DNA from: Maylandia zebra
Taxonomy: Eukaryota; Chordata; Actinopteri; Cichliformes; Cichlidae
DNA: 64,000 nucleotides
Assembly (NCBI RefSeq): GCF_041146795.1
Contig: NC_135172.1
Span: 15,244,123-15,308,122, forward strand
Reading direction: 5' to 3'
Shown here: in pieces, positions 1 through 9,971 of the stretch
Numbering within the stretch: position 1 is the stretch's first letter
How the letters are laid out: the number at the start of each line of letters is the position of its first letter
Notes under the pieces: generated by a model
The model's database searches: none
Seen by the model: the letters and a program-made list of their open reading frames with translations, nothing else
What the model was told of the DNA's origin: nothing
Translations under genes and position numbers: made by a program

Positions 1-749
1 ATTGCTGCTCGGCACATATACGCCGACCACAGTCAGAGCCTTACCCTCTGCAGCTTGAAGTCACACAGAGGTAACCCACTCGCTCTCTGTCAGCACGCAG
101 TCTCACTCGTGAGTGAGGGGGTTTTTTTCTTTTGTTTTGCTCTTCAACTCTTAAGAGCTCCATTAGCCACACAGAGGGCACAATATGTTCTGCATTGCTT
201 CTCAAAGTTAGCATTGGTTAGTGATCATGGCCTGTTTTAGGTTTATAAATCATTGGTTTACACCATATTCCTCTGAATTAATGTCACAAATTGACAAACT
301 GACAGTGAGATACAGTGAAGTGTGTAGAACATGTAATTCAAATCCAAGCACGAGCAGAACAAGAGCATGAAGCTGAGATCAAACTTCATTTGCTTCCATC
401 TATAAGGTGCAGGTCACTGAGGTCTTCTGACAGAAACCTGCTGGTGGTTCCTCGTTCTAGGCTGAAAACTAAAAGAGAGTAAGTGTGTCTTCAAGGCTGT
501 TGGCTGATAATCTATGGAATGCACTAATATTACATTTGATCTCTGCGGTCTGAACATTTTTTTTTTCCATTTTTGAAAGTTACTGCATGCACAGGTTTTT
601 ATTCCCACTTGTAATACAGTTAAATATATTGGAAATATCAGATATCATAGAAGTTGTTTTTAGTTAGCATATAGTTCAAAGTAAAAATTCACTGTGCTTT
701 TATATTAAAATTCATAGATCGATAAGGCTAAGCTAGACAGGCTTTGCCT
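1..749. other. Non-coding sequence, nothing recognised
   Basis: Only short open frames without a recognisable domain are present. The part next to 750 may be the 3' untranslated side of the tyrosinase fragment that lies on the minus strand. A weak resemblance of the minus-strand frame at 414-608 to LINE carboxyl ends was not strong enough to call. Confidence 0.5.
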
Positions 750-1187
750 TCACATAGTTGTTTGGTAGTTATGTTGGTTGGTCTCCTCTATTTCATCGCT
801 CCGGAAAAGTGGTTGTCTTTCAGGGAGAGCAAATGCATGTTTCCAGCTTCTAGCACGCAACCAGGATGATCCTTTGTACCATAGTTTTGTAGTTAGGACC
901 GCAGCAGCTATTGTCAAAATTCCTCCAGCCCTGCAAGAAGCAGCCACGGCCACACATCCCGCAACTCGTCGAGGGAAGGGTACAATGATTCTGCTAGCTT
1001 TTGACTAGCATCTAGCAGGTGGGTGTATTCATATCCCAGGTCTTTGCTGGAAATGAAGAAGTCTCTGTTCCTATGAAGAGGTAGGAATGGTGCCATGTGG
1101 TATTCACTGCTATGGCCTATAGGAGCATTTGACTCTGGATACTGGGATGGAGATGGTCTGTGCTTCCTGAGCCACTGCTCATAAAGG
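750..1187 (-). pseudogene. tyr: Tyrosinase 3' fragment (last exons), frameshifted
   Basis: Tyrosinase is the copper oxidase that starts melanin synthesis in the melanosome. Reading the minus strand from 1187, a good acceptor (pyrimidine tract then TTAG) precedes a frame with hallmark residues of the tyrosinase carboxyl end: EQWLRKHRPSP, YPESNAPIGH, FISSKDLGYEY, then a hydrophobic transmembrane stretch and the tail ending NYQTTM before TGA at 750-752. The frame breaks inside the transmembrane segment near 925-935, where a net one-base loss (or two-base gain) separates WPWLLLAG from ILTIAAAVL. As I recall the human gene, an intron separates the last two exons near the SSKDLGY region; here the reading is continuous. 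Exons 1-3 were not seen on the minus strand above 1187. I infer a truncated, decayed copy; an assembly error at the frameshift is possible, but the missing exons remain. Confidence 0.85.
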
Positions 1188-1743
1188 CTAACAGGGACAA
1201 AAACAAATACAGTAGCAGTGTTAAGTTCAAGCATTAAGTGCAAATGTACGGTTTTCTGTGTTTTTTTTTGGTTTGTTTTTTTTCGTAGAAATGTTTTTGT
1301 TTTGTTTTTGTTTGTTTTTTTTGTTGTCCCGTTTGGATCTTTAGCAATCAGAATTGTTGTCTGAAGGCCAAGAAAGATGCCAAGTGGATTTACTTTACCA
1401 AGTGGATCATCATGTCCTTGTCATATTGGTCCATTTGATTGACCTTTATTATAATTATGTATTTATTTTATTTTCGTTTTTTAAAGACGGGACAGACATG
1501 ACTGGGGGATAGGACAGGGAGAAAGATTGACACAATAAATAAACAATAAACAATAAACTAGCTAACAATAGATAATTTTTTAATTTCACCTGCTGAGAAT
1601 GAAAAAAGAAAACAAGCAGAAGAAAACGAGAGCAATAGAATAAACATCACGATGATATATGGGAATATAACTGTAAATACTAAATATTAAACATTATTGT
1701 GCAGCACGTAAGATCGACAGCGCACAGTGTGCTTTGAGGTAGG
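1188..1743. other. T/G-rich and A-rich non-coding sequence
   Basis: The stretch contains TTTG-rich low-complexity sequence at about 1255-1325 and AATAAACAATAAACAATAA runs near 1530-1560. No exon or RNA gene was recognised. The upstream exons expected for tyrosinase were not found here. Confidence 0.5.
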
Positions 1744-2488
1744 TGTCATGATCCTGGGTCTTTTGACCCAGCGTTTTAAGTTTGAGTTTATTTTGTTCAT
1801 TAGGTTATCTAAGTTCACTTGGTTATTAGACTCCTTGTGTTTTCTTCCCCTGTATTTAAGTTTCCCCTCAACCTTCGTGTTTCATGCTGCGTGTCATTTG
1901 TTATCAAGTTTGTATTATCATGTCTAAGTGTTTCTAGTTATTATTTTCCCCTCGTGTTTCCAACCATGTTAAATCTCCCCTGCTCTTCTTGCGTTTCATG
2001 TCTGTGTCTTACGTTGTCAAGTTCGGGTTGTCATGTCTATGTCTCATTATGTTTCCTGTTTTATTGTGAAGAGGTCTGGTGTTCTGTGTTCATCATGTTC
2101 AGTTTTACTCTCCCACTGTGACGTCATTATGTTCATGTGTGCCAGCTGTTTCCTCATGTGTCTCCACTTCCCCTAATCACCTCCTGTGTATTTAAGTCCT
2201 CTGTTTTCAGTGTGTGGTTGTCAGGTCGTCTGTTGTTCACGCCATGTTCTCCATGCCATGTTTCTAGGTTTCATGTCCAGGTTTTTCCATGTTGTTTGTT
2301 TAGTTCTCCCAGTTTAGGTTAATGTTAGTTCTATTTCTGTTTGCCTTGCCCGTTATTTGTACCTTTTCTGCCAGCCTCATTAAACGGCTCGTTTTTTGTT
2401 ACTCAAGTTTTGATCCAAGTTCCTTGGTGTCTGCATTTTGGGTCCACTCTTCACAATACATACAGTCTGCTCTCGCCAGACTGTGACA
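1744..2488. mobile_element. Solo LTR of an LTR retrotransposon
   Basis: The 745-bp unit begins TGTCATGATCC and ends GACTGTGACA, so it has TG/CA ends with a 5-bp inverted terminus (TGTCA/TGACA). It is flanked on both sides by GTAGG, a 5-bp target duplication as made by retroelement integrases. A related copy starts at 22721 with the same opening, TGTCACGATCC. No internal coding region is attached, so this is best read as a solo LTR left by recombination between two LTRs. The family, probably gypsy-like, is inferred only from the duplication length. Confidence 0.75.
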
Positions 2489-2978
2489 GTAGGAGCCAAA
2501 AAGGGTGTAAAACACCAGTCAGTGTCACGCCGCCGGGTATATCAACTTCTCTTTTAAGCTGTGCTTTCTGCTTCACACTCCGTGCCCACGCATGTAACAA
2601 GGGCTGCTACAAGGCCCTTTAAAACAGGAAGTAGCACGTGCTGCAGTGAGCTTGAATGGTTTCCCAATGCGTTGAGCAAGCACAGTGCAAGCATGCTAGC
2701 CAGGTGTGGTGCGTGATGATAAAGGGGTGACTAACTCTATAAAGGACATAACTAATATAACAGCAGGTCAGGGTTACTCTTACAATTTTCTCTGGTAAGA
2801 AGTCAAAATCCTTCATATAGAACTCTGAAGTTACCTGGAGAGATGAGATCCTGCTTCATAGTACAGGCCTCAGGGCAACATTTCAGAGTTAACGTGCAAA
2901 ACAATCAATATATGTATTTGTATGTAACTGACAAAAAAAGGAGAGAAAAGCGTCCAAACACTTCTTGTGTCATTCCAG
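2489..2978. other. Non-coding, upstream of protease fragment
   Basis: No exon carrying the signal peptide, the IVGG start, the catalytic His (TAAHC) or the catalytic Asp of a trypsin-like protease was recognised here. The solo LTR ends at the left border, so upstream exons may have been lost or moved. Confidence 0.4.
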
Positions 2979-3733
2979 AGTTGAGGTCGCAGGTTGTGGT
3001 GCCACCACTGGACTAGCTAATGAGAAAAGAAGTAAAAAAAAAAAGAGAAAAGAAGTAAGATGGTTTTTAACAAATTTGTTGTATTAAGAAAAAAGAAAAC
3101 AAACCATCCAAACTGTTACTTTATTAGTAAAGAGATGTTGCAGATATTTGTACTGAAATTGTATTTTGCTTCATTTCTAATGTGTTCAAAGCAAAAACAA
3201 GCTTTTCCTGTGAGCTCAGACCATTTTATTTCTTTCTGCTGCATTTCTGCATAAAATACAAATCTGCATCATTTTTTTAAAAAAGTGCTTTAAGCTGAAC
3301 TAATTGTCCCTTTTTTCTAGAACCTGGTGAATCACCCTCTCTTCACTGTGCAGAGACTGAGGTTGTCAGCTGTACAGAGCTCAATGATATTTTACTGAAA
3401 AAATTCCCCGAGGTCCACCGAGTCAGGAGCTATCAGCACTGGTTCTGTGGACAAAGTCCTGGGAAAGATATATGTCGAGTGAGTTTGCATGATCCCTCAG
3501 CTCACAGCTGCATTTATTAAACATTGAAAATACAGAAAGATTTTATAAAACTGGGAAACTGTATTTCTGTCTTGCAGGGAGACTCTGGTGGAGGAGTGGT
3601 TCATAATGGCAGGATTTATGGGGTCTCTTCTTTTGTGGGAGATCCAGACTTTGTATGCAGAGCACCGGCTGCCTTCATGGACCTCTGTGATCCTGAGTAT
3701 GCAGATTGGATCAGGAAAACTATCAACCCATAA
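2979..3733 (+). pseudogene. Trypsin-like serine protease, 3' exons only
   Basis: Three exons with consistent splice phases can be joined: 2979-3031 (VEVAGCGATTTG, the region of the GWG-type loop), 3321-3478 (Cys-rich, ending KDICR) and 3578-3733 (GDSGGGVV with the catalytic Ser, ending at TAA 3731-3733). Donors are GTAAAA and GTGAGT; acceptors end CCAG, CTAG and GCAG. The Asp six residues before the catalytic Ser matches trypsin position 189, suggesting cleavage after Lys or Arg if it were active. The expected Trp at 215 appears to be Phe. The exons for the signal peptide, catalytic His and catalytic Asp are not visible upstream. A polyadenylation signal AATAAA lies at 3770-3775. The best relatives are fish granzyme/mast-cell-protease-like genes. 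The visible frame is open, so a gene with very distant 5' exons cannot be excluded. Confidence 0.75.
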
Positions 3734-3769
3734 AAAGCTGTGAGGTGTGGATAACTGTAAACAAGCTGA

Positions 3770-3775
3770 AATAAA
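3770..3775 (+). promoter_or_regulatory. Polyadenylation signal of the protease copy
   Basis: AATAAA lies 37 bases after the stop codon of the first protease copy, a normal spacing. Confidence 0.6.
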
Positions 3776-5045
3776 TAATCTTTTAGAGTTTAGCTTTGGT
3801 TTCTTTTATTCTGTTTGATATAAGCAGTAGAGGATTTCAGAATTTCTGTGTTATTTACCAAAAGACGTTTTTTCAGCTGCACCCACACACAGTTTCTTTA
3901 GATAACTTCAACTGCAGAAAGTAAAAACTCAGCATTAAGTTTCAAATGCAGTTTTAAAGATAATGATAATATGGTGTCCCTGAAGAAAACACCCGTCAAT
4001 AGAAAAAACTGCAAAAGTTTTTTCTATTGACGGATGAATAAAAGTTGTGTTTTATTAAAAGTTGAATAAAATACAACAGAAATAGAAAAAAATGTTCTCA
4101 TCCTAAAACTTGGTGACAAAGTGGAATATGGTAAGGAAACGCTCATTTAAGTGCTGTCATTACTCAAAGGTTCCTGTTAATTATGCATGAAGTGATTTCT
4201 GGAGGGGAATGAAACTTAACTGAACTGCTCCCTGTGACATTTTGACCTGTCAAACGCAGGCGTAACTCCTGTTATTCATCGTTGTATTGCAGGTCTGCTG
4301 TGCACGACGTCTGTGAATCTGAGTAATTTGGTACAGATGAAGGAATAAGACTGCTCAGATGCTTTGGGTGTCACGTAATGATCCCTCAGGTTTGGGTGTC
4401 TTTGGTGCCCTTTGATTTCAATCTACCTGCACATTGAACAGAAATCCTGCCATGACAGAACACACTAATGCCTTTTCAAGGGAGAACCGATCCTAATCTG
4501 AGCTGTCAGCCCCAAGTTCTCTGCAGTCATCAAATCAAGCATAATCTGGTTTGAACAGGCTCCCTGCCTCACTGCAAAAGCCTTTTTACCAGCTGCTGTT
4601 TGACAAATTGCAAAGCCTCTGAAGAAACTTTAGAAAGGGGGAAAAAGGATACGAAGAAAAAGCTGAACAAAAAGCTATCCATGCACTGTTTAACATTTCA
4701 CTTGGAGTTTATTGACTGTATTCTATCTGTGGATTGCATTATAGCTTCTCTGAGAGCTTTGCTCCCTGAAGATTTTATGATCTGTGAACGCTGAGTCTCT
4801 CTTGTGGCTGTAAACCAGTCTGCTCAGCATGGCACTGCATGGCAGAGATTCTCTCCATTTTTTTGAATCACCTTTGCTCAGTTGTGCTCCTAACTGATCT
4901 CCTGAGTTTGGCTGTATTCCTGGACTTTGCCCTTTAGTTACTCTTCAGTCTCTTTGATACACAGGCTGCCAAATTTGAAATAACATTTTTAGTTTTGGAA
5001 AAAGAAGAGCGTGTCTAGCAAATTCTTGCACATCCTTGTTCTTAA
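3776..5045. other. Intergenic sequence
   Basis: Apart from the hairpin at 3993-4033 I see no gene, RNA or element I can name. Confidence 0.5.
3993..4033. repeat. Perfect 18-bp inverted repeat (hairpin)
   Basis: CCGTCAATAGAAAAAACT at 3993-4010 is repeated in exact inverse complement at 4016-4033, leaving a 5-base loop GCAAA. It could be a miniature-element remnant or chance foldback. No target duplication was recognised. Confidence 0.8.
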
Positions 5046-5290
5046 ATAGCACTTTTCTACTCAAGCACTCAAAGTACTTTATACACCTCATTCACCCATT
5101 CATACAAGCACTTTTCTGTACCTAAGTTCTTTCTATCTAACATTCATACTCTGATGGACACATGAAAGAGCAGTTTGGGGTTCAGTATCGTGTCCAAGGA
5201 TACTTTGAGATACAGACCAGATCAGGCAGCGATCGAACCTCCAACCTTCTGATCGGTACTAATTGAATGTTTGCTGCTGCACATGTAGCA
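5046..5290. repeat. Dispersed short interspersed fish repeat
   Basis: The stretch contains blocks that I recognise as a widespread fish repeat: AGCACTCAAAGTACTTTATA, CATTCACCCATTCATAC, GTCCAAGGATACTTTG and a block reading GATCGAACCTCCAACCTTCTG. The exact class (SINE or non-autonomous DNA element) is not certain. Confidence 0.6.
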
Positions 5291-6865
5291 TCACAGCTTG
5301 GAAGATGGTGGTGTGGAAATGTGTTTCCCATTAACAAATGACTAAGAAACTCTTAGTCAAGGGTTAATGTCACTAATGTCAATATTTTCACTGACTCTAA
5401 AAAGGCACTGATCTTCATTAGATTAGATCAACATTGTGCCTTAAACCTGAGCTGTACAGGAAAATAGATTTCTGATACACATGTACATAAACAAATAAAG
5501 AGAGATGTTTCCCACCTGCTGAGAAGACAACAAATGCATAACCTGATTACCACCATTAATCTCATATCCACTGATTTCTGGCACCTATAAGTGAGATTGA
5601 TTTCACTGTCCTGCTGTCTTGGCCTTTAGGAGAACACAGTGAGACAGATGAAGCTTGCACCAGATGGTAGAAACACAATGATCGTGGTCTTAGACACAGC
5701 ATCCACACTCTGTACATGATAGTGTGTGTGTGGTGCTGTTTGCAGGAACTTGATGAGGCTTTGCTTAAGTGGAAATCCACTGATGTTCAAGCCCCAGGGA
5801 AGTGGGCGGGGGGATAGGACCTCTGGGGCCCTCTTCCTGATGGAGCCCTACCTGACTCCTTTCACTGCTAAAGCAAGAATGGTGCCACAGCTCATTGAAA
5901 CAATACTTCATTTCATCAGAATCATCAAATGATTCTGTTAAAAACAACCGCCCAGTGTACTTGCATGGCAAACATCGTGATTAGACATTCAAGAAGAGCC
6001 TCTTAAAGATGAAGGTCTGTGTCTCTTGACCTAAACACATAATCCAGTTAAATCTGATTTATGTTCATTAATGCCCCTCACACTGTAACTTAAAGTAATA
6101 AATCGGTCACTGATTAATTACAGAAGTACGTCTGTGAGCATAAAGATGTAAGCCTTGGACCATCAGGATAAAATGTGGTTGGGAAACTTAACAAGCTTTG
6201 ATAAAACTTCATCAGTAGCTCAAGCAAGACCTCAAAACCTTCGATCACCACGGGTGGTTAGCAGACTGTGGTTGAACCATGCAGCCTAACAACATGCAGT
6301 AAATTGCAGGTTAAAGCAGTCTGCTTACACAGGTTATTAGTTTGGCTAAGATATTGTCACCGCCATTGGTTAGCCTGATATTAAAATAAGACGGAGCTAG
6401 CTAATGTGCGTGTGTGCATGCATAATTGAGCTAAATTCGTAGGAATGTTTTAGCTTATTATTTGGATAACCACCGTCATTACAATAAATTAAATTTGTAG
6501 TCATTTAAAACTCACAGGCCTACAATCAGCTGGCCTATATAAAAAACAAAATTTGAACACAGTGCTGAGCTGCATCTCAAATTAATCTTCCAGCTCTCAG
6601 CTGACATGTACCAGAGCCCGATTGATGGATCAGTTGATCAGGATCATTGGCCTGATATAGGTCTATCATAGTGACGTGGCTCTTAATCAGTAGGGTTATA
6701 TGTTTCCCAATATGATATATTTTTTTAAAGAACATAATGTGGATTGTTTTTATTTGTTAGCTGTATGGGCAGCATTTTTGTGTATGTGATCCCTTTTCTT
6801 AAATTACATTTGCTATATACACATATTTTGCTCTCTTAGTATTTTTAGAACCTGACTAATACTGA
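5291..6865. other. Intergenic sequence
   Basis: Short open frames at about 5726-5932 have no recognisable domain. Nothing else was recognised up to the LINE fragment. Confidence 0.45.
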
Positions 6866-6879
6866 AAACTTTAGGGTGA

Positions 6880-8158
6880 TACTGATTGACTCGGTTTAAT
6901 ATCTCCAGTCAGGCTCTTCAGTGGTTTGCCTCATATCTCTCACACAGGAAACAGTGTGTGGTGTTGGATGGGGTTAAATCTCTATATTTAGACTGTGATA
7001 CAGGGGTTCCTCAAGGATCTGTTCTTGGGCCCTTATTGTTCTCTCTCTTTTTATCAATAACTTACCTGAAGTCTGTCCAAATATATTTGCTCAAATGTAT
7101 GCAGATGATGCAGTTATATATACGCAAGCAAATAGTGTCCAGCAGGTGGCAAAAGATCTTACAGCTGCTTTAGCATTAATGCATAGCTGGCTGGAGGACT
7201 CATGCCTAATGTTGAACACCTCAAAAACTGTCGGTATGTATTTTTCAAAACGCCCCTTAAACTTGAAGCAGTCAAACATATTCCTGGATGGAGCAGAGCT
7301 TGAATTAGCTCCAGAATTTAAATATCTTGGGGTCATTCTAGACCCAACATTATCCTTCAAGAGTCACATAAATAAAGTGTCCCAGGTACTTAAATTTAAT
7401 AATCGAAATTTTAATCATATACGTAATAATTTAAATATGAATGTTGCAAAAACTTATTTTTACTCAATGATCATCTCTCATATGGACTATTGTTTGACGT
7501 CCTGGTCACTTGCTTGTCCAACAACACTTAAAACTATTGAAAACATTTATAAAAGAAGTTTAAAACTACTTGACAAAAAACCGACTTCCCACCACCACTG
7601 TCATGTGTTAAAAAAACATAAATTACTGAACTTCAATAACTTAGTGAAACTTAAAAGAGTGAGTTTAATATATAAAGTCTTACACTCCCTTGCTCCACCA
7701 CCACTAAAGCAGTTCATTAGGCATAAAGAAAGCTCAGACAGGACCACTCGAGCTACAATCCGAGGAGACTTGTTTATACCCCACAGACGGACAGCATTTG
7801 GGCAGAACGTCCTTTCTGTCCAGGGTGGCCATCTGTGGAACAGTCTTCCTCAACCAGTTAGAGAATGCTCGACATTCAATTTGTTTAAGGCAAAGGTTAA
7901 AAACTGGTTATGGACAAATCAAGTGTGTGATCATGTATAAGTTGTATAGTTTTAATGTTTTATTTGGGAACAGAATGGTGTGTATGTGTAAGTTTGGTGA
8001 TGGAGTTTTTATTATGAATGAATGATGAATTTTTATGAATTATTATGTCTATTTTTATGCTTAAGGACAACAGATGGAAATTAGCCCTTGGCTATAATCT
8101 GGTATGTTTACATTCATGTAATTTATTTTTTTTTACATTTATGTTCATTAACATGCAC

Positions 8159-8210
<52 letters not shown>
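6880..8210 (+). mobile_element. 5'-truncated LINE (CR1/Rex1/jockey-like RT)
   Basis: A reverse-transcriptase reading enters with TGVPQGSVLGPLLFSLF, then continues in another frame with the catalytic YADD box (MYADDAVIYTQA, about 7095) through the thumb and carboxyl region, with motifs such as HLWNSLPQPVRE, to a stop near 7940. A net one-base loss (or two-base gain) near 7050 separates the two frames. The endonuclease and upstream RT parts are missing, so the copy is truncated at the 5' end. A 3' untranslated region follows and ends in an (AAAT)n tail at 8165-8210. The copy is dead. The clade within the jockey superfamily is not certain. Confidence 0.85.
8165..8210 (+). repeat. (AAAT)n LINE tail
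   Basis: About eleven units of AAAT end the LINE fragment, as expected for a non-LTR element that terminates in a short tandem repeat. Confidence 0.8.
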
Positions 8211-8533
8211 AAAGGAGTTAAAAATTTAGATACTGATACATTGGTCAATACTCTTTTTATAAATAGTATACAGATTACAGAACTTAGAATGTATACAGAA
8301 ATTCATGTTTTTTGCAATGATCGTTCAAAATTGGTTTACATTTGTAAATAAATACAGCAATATATCTGCAAGATTTGACCAAATTCACCACTCTTTTATA
8401 CTGTGCTAAACAATCAAAGATTAGCTCATGTCTAGTTGAATGATGTTTTAAAAATGTTTTCCTGTAGTGTTAATCACAGTGATGTTATGAAGTAATGTAT
8501 GAACCTGACGTATGATAATATTTATCTCTACAG
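8211..8533. other. Likely intron or flank upstream of hAT exon
   Basis: AT-rich sequence. The BED zinc finger exon expected before the exon at 8534 is not visible. Confidence 0.4.
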
Positions 8534-9971
8534 AGGAAACATCCATCGAAGATTGAGCAGTACAATATCACTGTGGCATCAACATCTCGTCAGCGAAAGA
8601 CCACAGCCACACCAAACAAGCTCTCAGCAAATACACAAGCCAAGTTACCAGACCTGATGCTGAGAGCTGCAAACAAACATGTTCCACAAGCAACTGTTGA
8701 CATGCTTGTCATCAATTTCATATGTGAGGGTCTACAGCCATTTGCAGTGGTAGAACAGCCATCTTTCAAAGAATTGGTTACCACATTACAACCTCAAGCC
8801 AAAGTCCTCTCCAGACCCACTGTCCGTGCCAGAATCTGTGAAGCTGCTGATCACATGAAGATGACTTTGGTTGCAGCATTGGATAAAGTCAAATTTGTTG
8901 CTACCACTACTGATTGTTGGTCATCAGAAAAATTACCTTGGAGTCACATGCCATTGGATAGAGGAAGAGTGCCTGGAAAGAAGATCTGCAGCACCAGCAT
9001 GCAAAAGATTGAGAGGGTCTCACACATTTGACATGCTTGCTGGTGCGCTTGATGATATCCATTGCCAATACAAGATTAGAGGCAAAGTTGTAAGAACCAC
9101 AACTGTTAGTGGATCCAACTTTGTCAAGGCCTTCCACATGTTTGGGGCACAAAATGATGCAGATGAAGCTGAAGATGAAGCAGACCCAGAAACTATTGAC
9201 CTGACTGACCATATTGACTACCATGAGGCAAGTGCAATTCTTGATGAAGACTCTGGTTTGGAGTATCAACTCCCGCCTCATCAGCGATGTGCATGTCACC
9301 TGCTAAACCTTGTGGCAACATCTGATGCTGCCCTAGAAGAGAGCATGAATGAAACCTACAAGAGGCTCTCCCGTGCATGCTTTGCAAAATGCCAAGCCAT
9401 TTGGAACAAAACTGGCCGGTCTCATTTGGCTAATGAAGTGGTAGAGGATAAGTGTGAACTACAGATCATTCGTCCCAATGCAACACAATGGAATTCAACC
9501 TACCTTGCCATTGAAAGGATAATACGCATCATTGATGAGAAGGGGGAAAATGCCATCAGGAGCATTTGTGAGGAGTTCAAGGTGAAAATGTGAGTAAAAT
9601 TGGACACCTACCAATATGGTTGCAAATTTTGTGAATTTTCCTTAATGGATGGTTAAAAACGTGAGCAGACTCTTAGCATTACTCCTCCCCCTTTGTGAGT
9701 GTGGACGCTTCATCTCTTTGCTCTCTAAATGCTTTGCTTCTTTTATTGATTTTTACCGATTTTTATGCTGATTTTTTCCCTTTTTTCCATATGAGCTTAC
9801 CTGCGATAGCTTCTGGACACTTATAGATCATTAGGACTAAAGTGTTCTTAACAGAAACAGCAACATTTTTATAGTTACCTTATCCTCAGCGCTCCGTGTG
9901 TCTGTGGCCTAGACACAGCTGAAGCCTGATTACAGCATCTGGGCACCGAGCAGCCTCGATAGCCTAGAAAG

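Noticed and set aside
414-608. Minus-strand frame with an LKTHLLSF string resembling LINE carboxyl ends
   Set aside because: Only one short string matches; the neighbouring LINE motifs are absent.
5726-5932. 68-codon frame possibly an exon
   Set aside because: No homologous motif, no convincing splice sites, and the opposite strand is equally open.
8573-9593. Domesticated ZBED/hAT gene
   Set aside because: The catalytic-core frameshift, missing BED exon and altered C-terminus fit a decayed transposon better.
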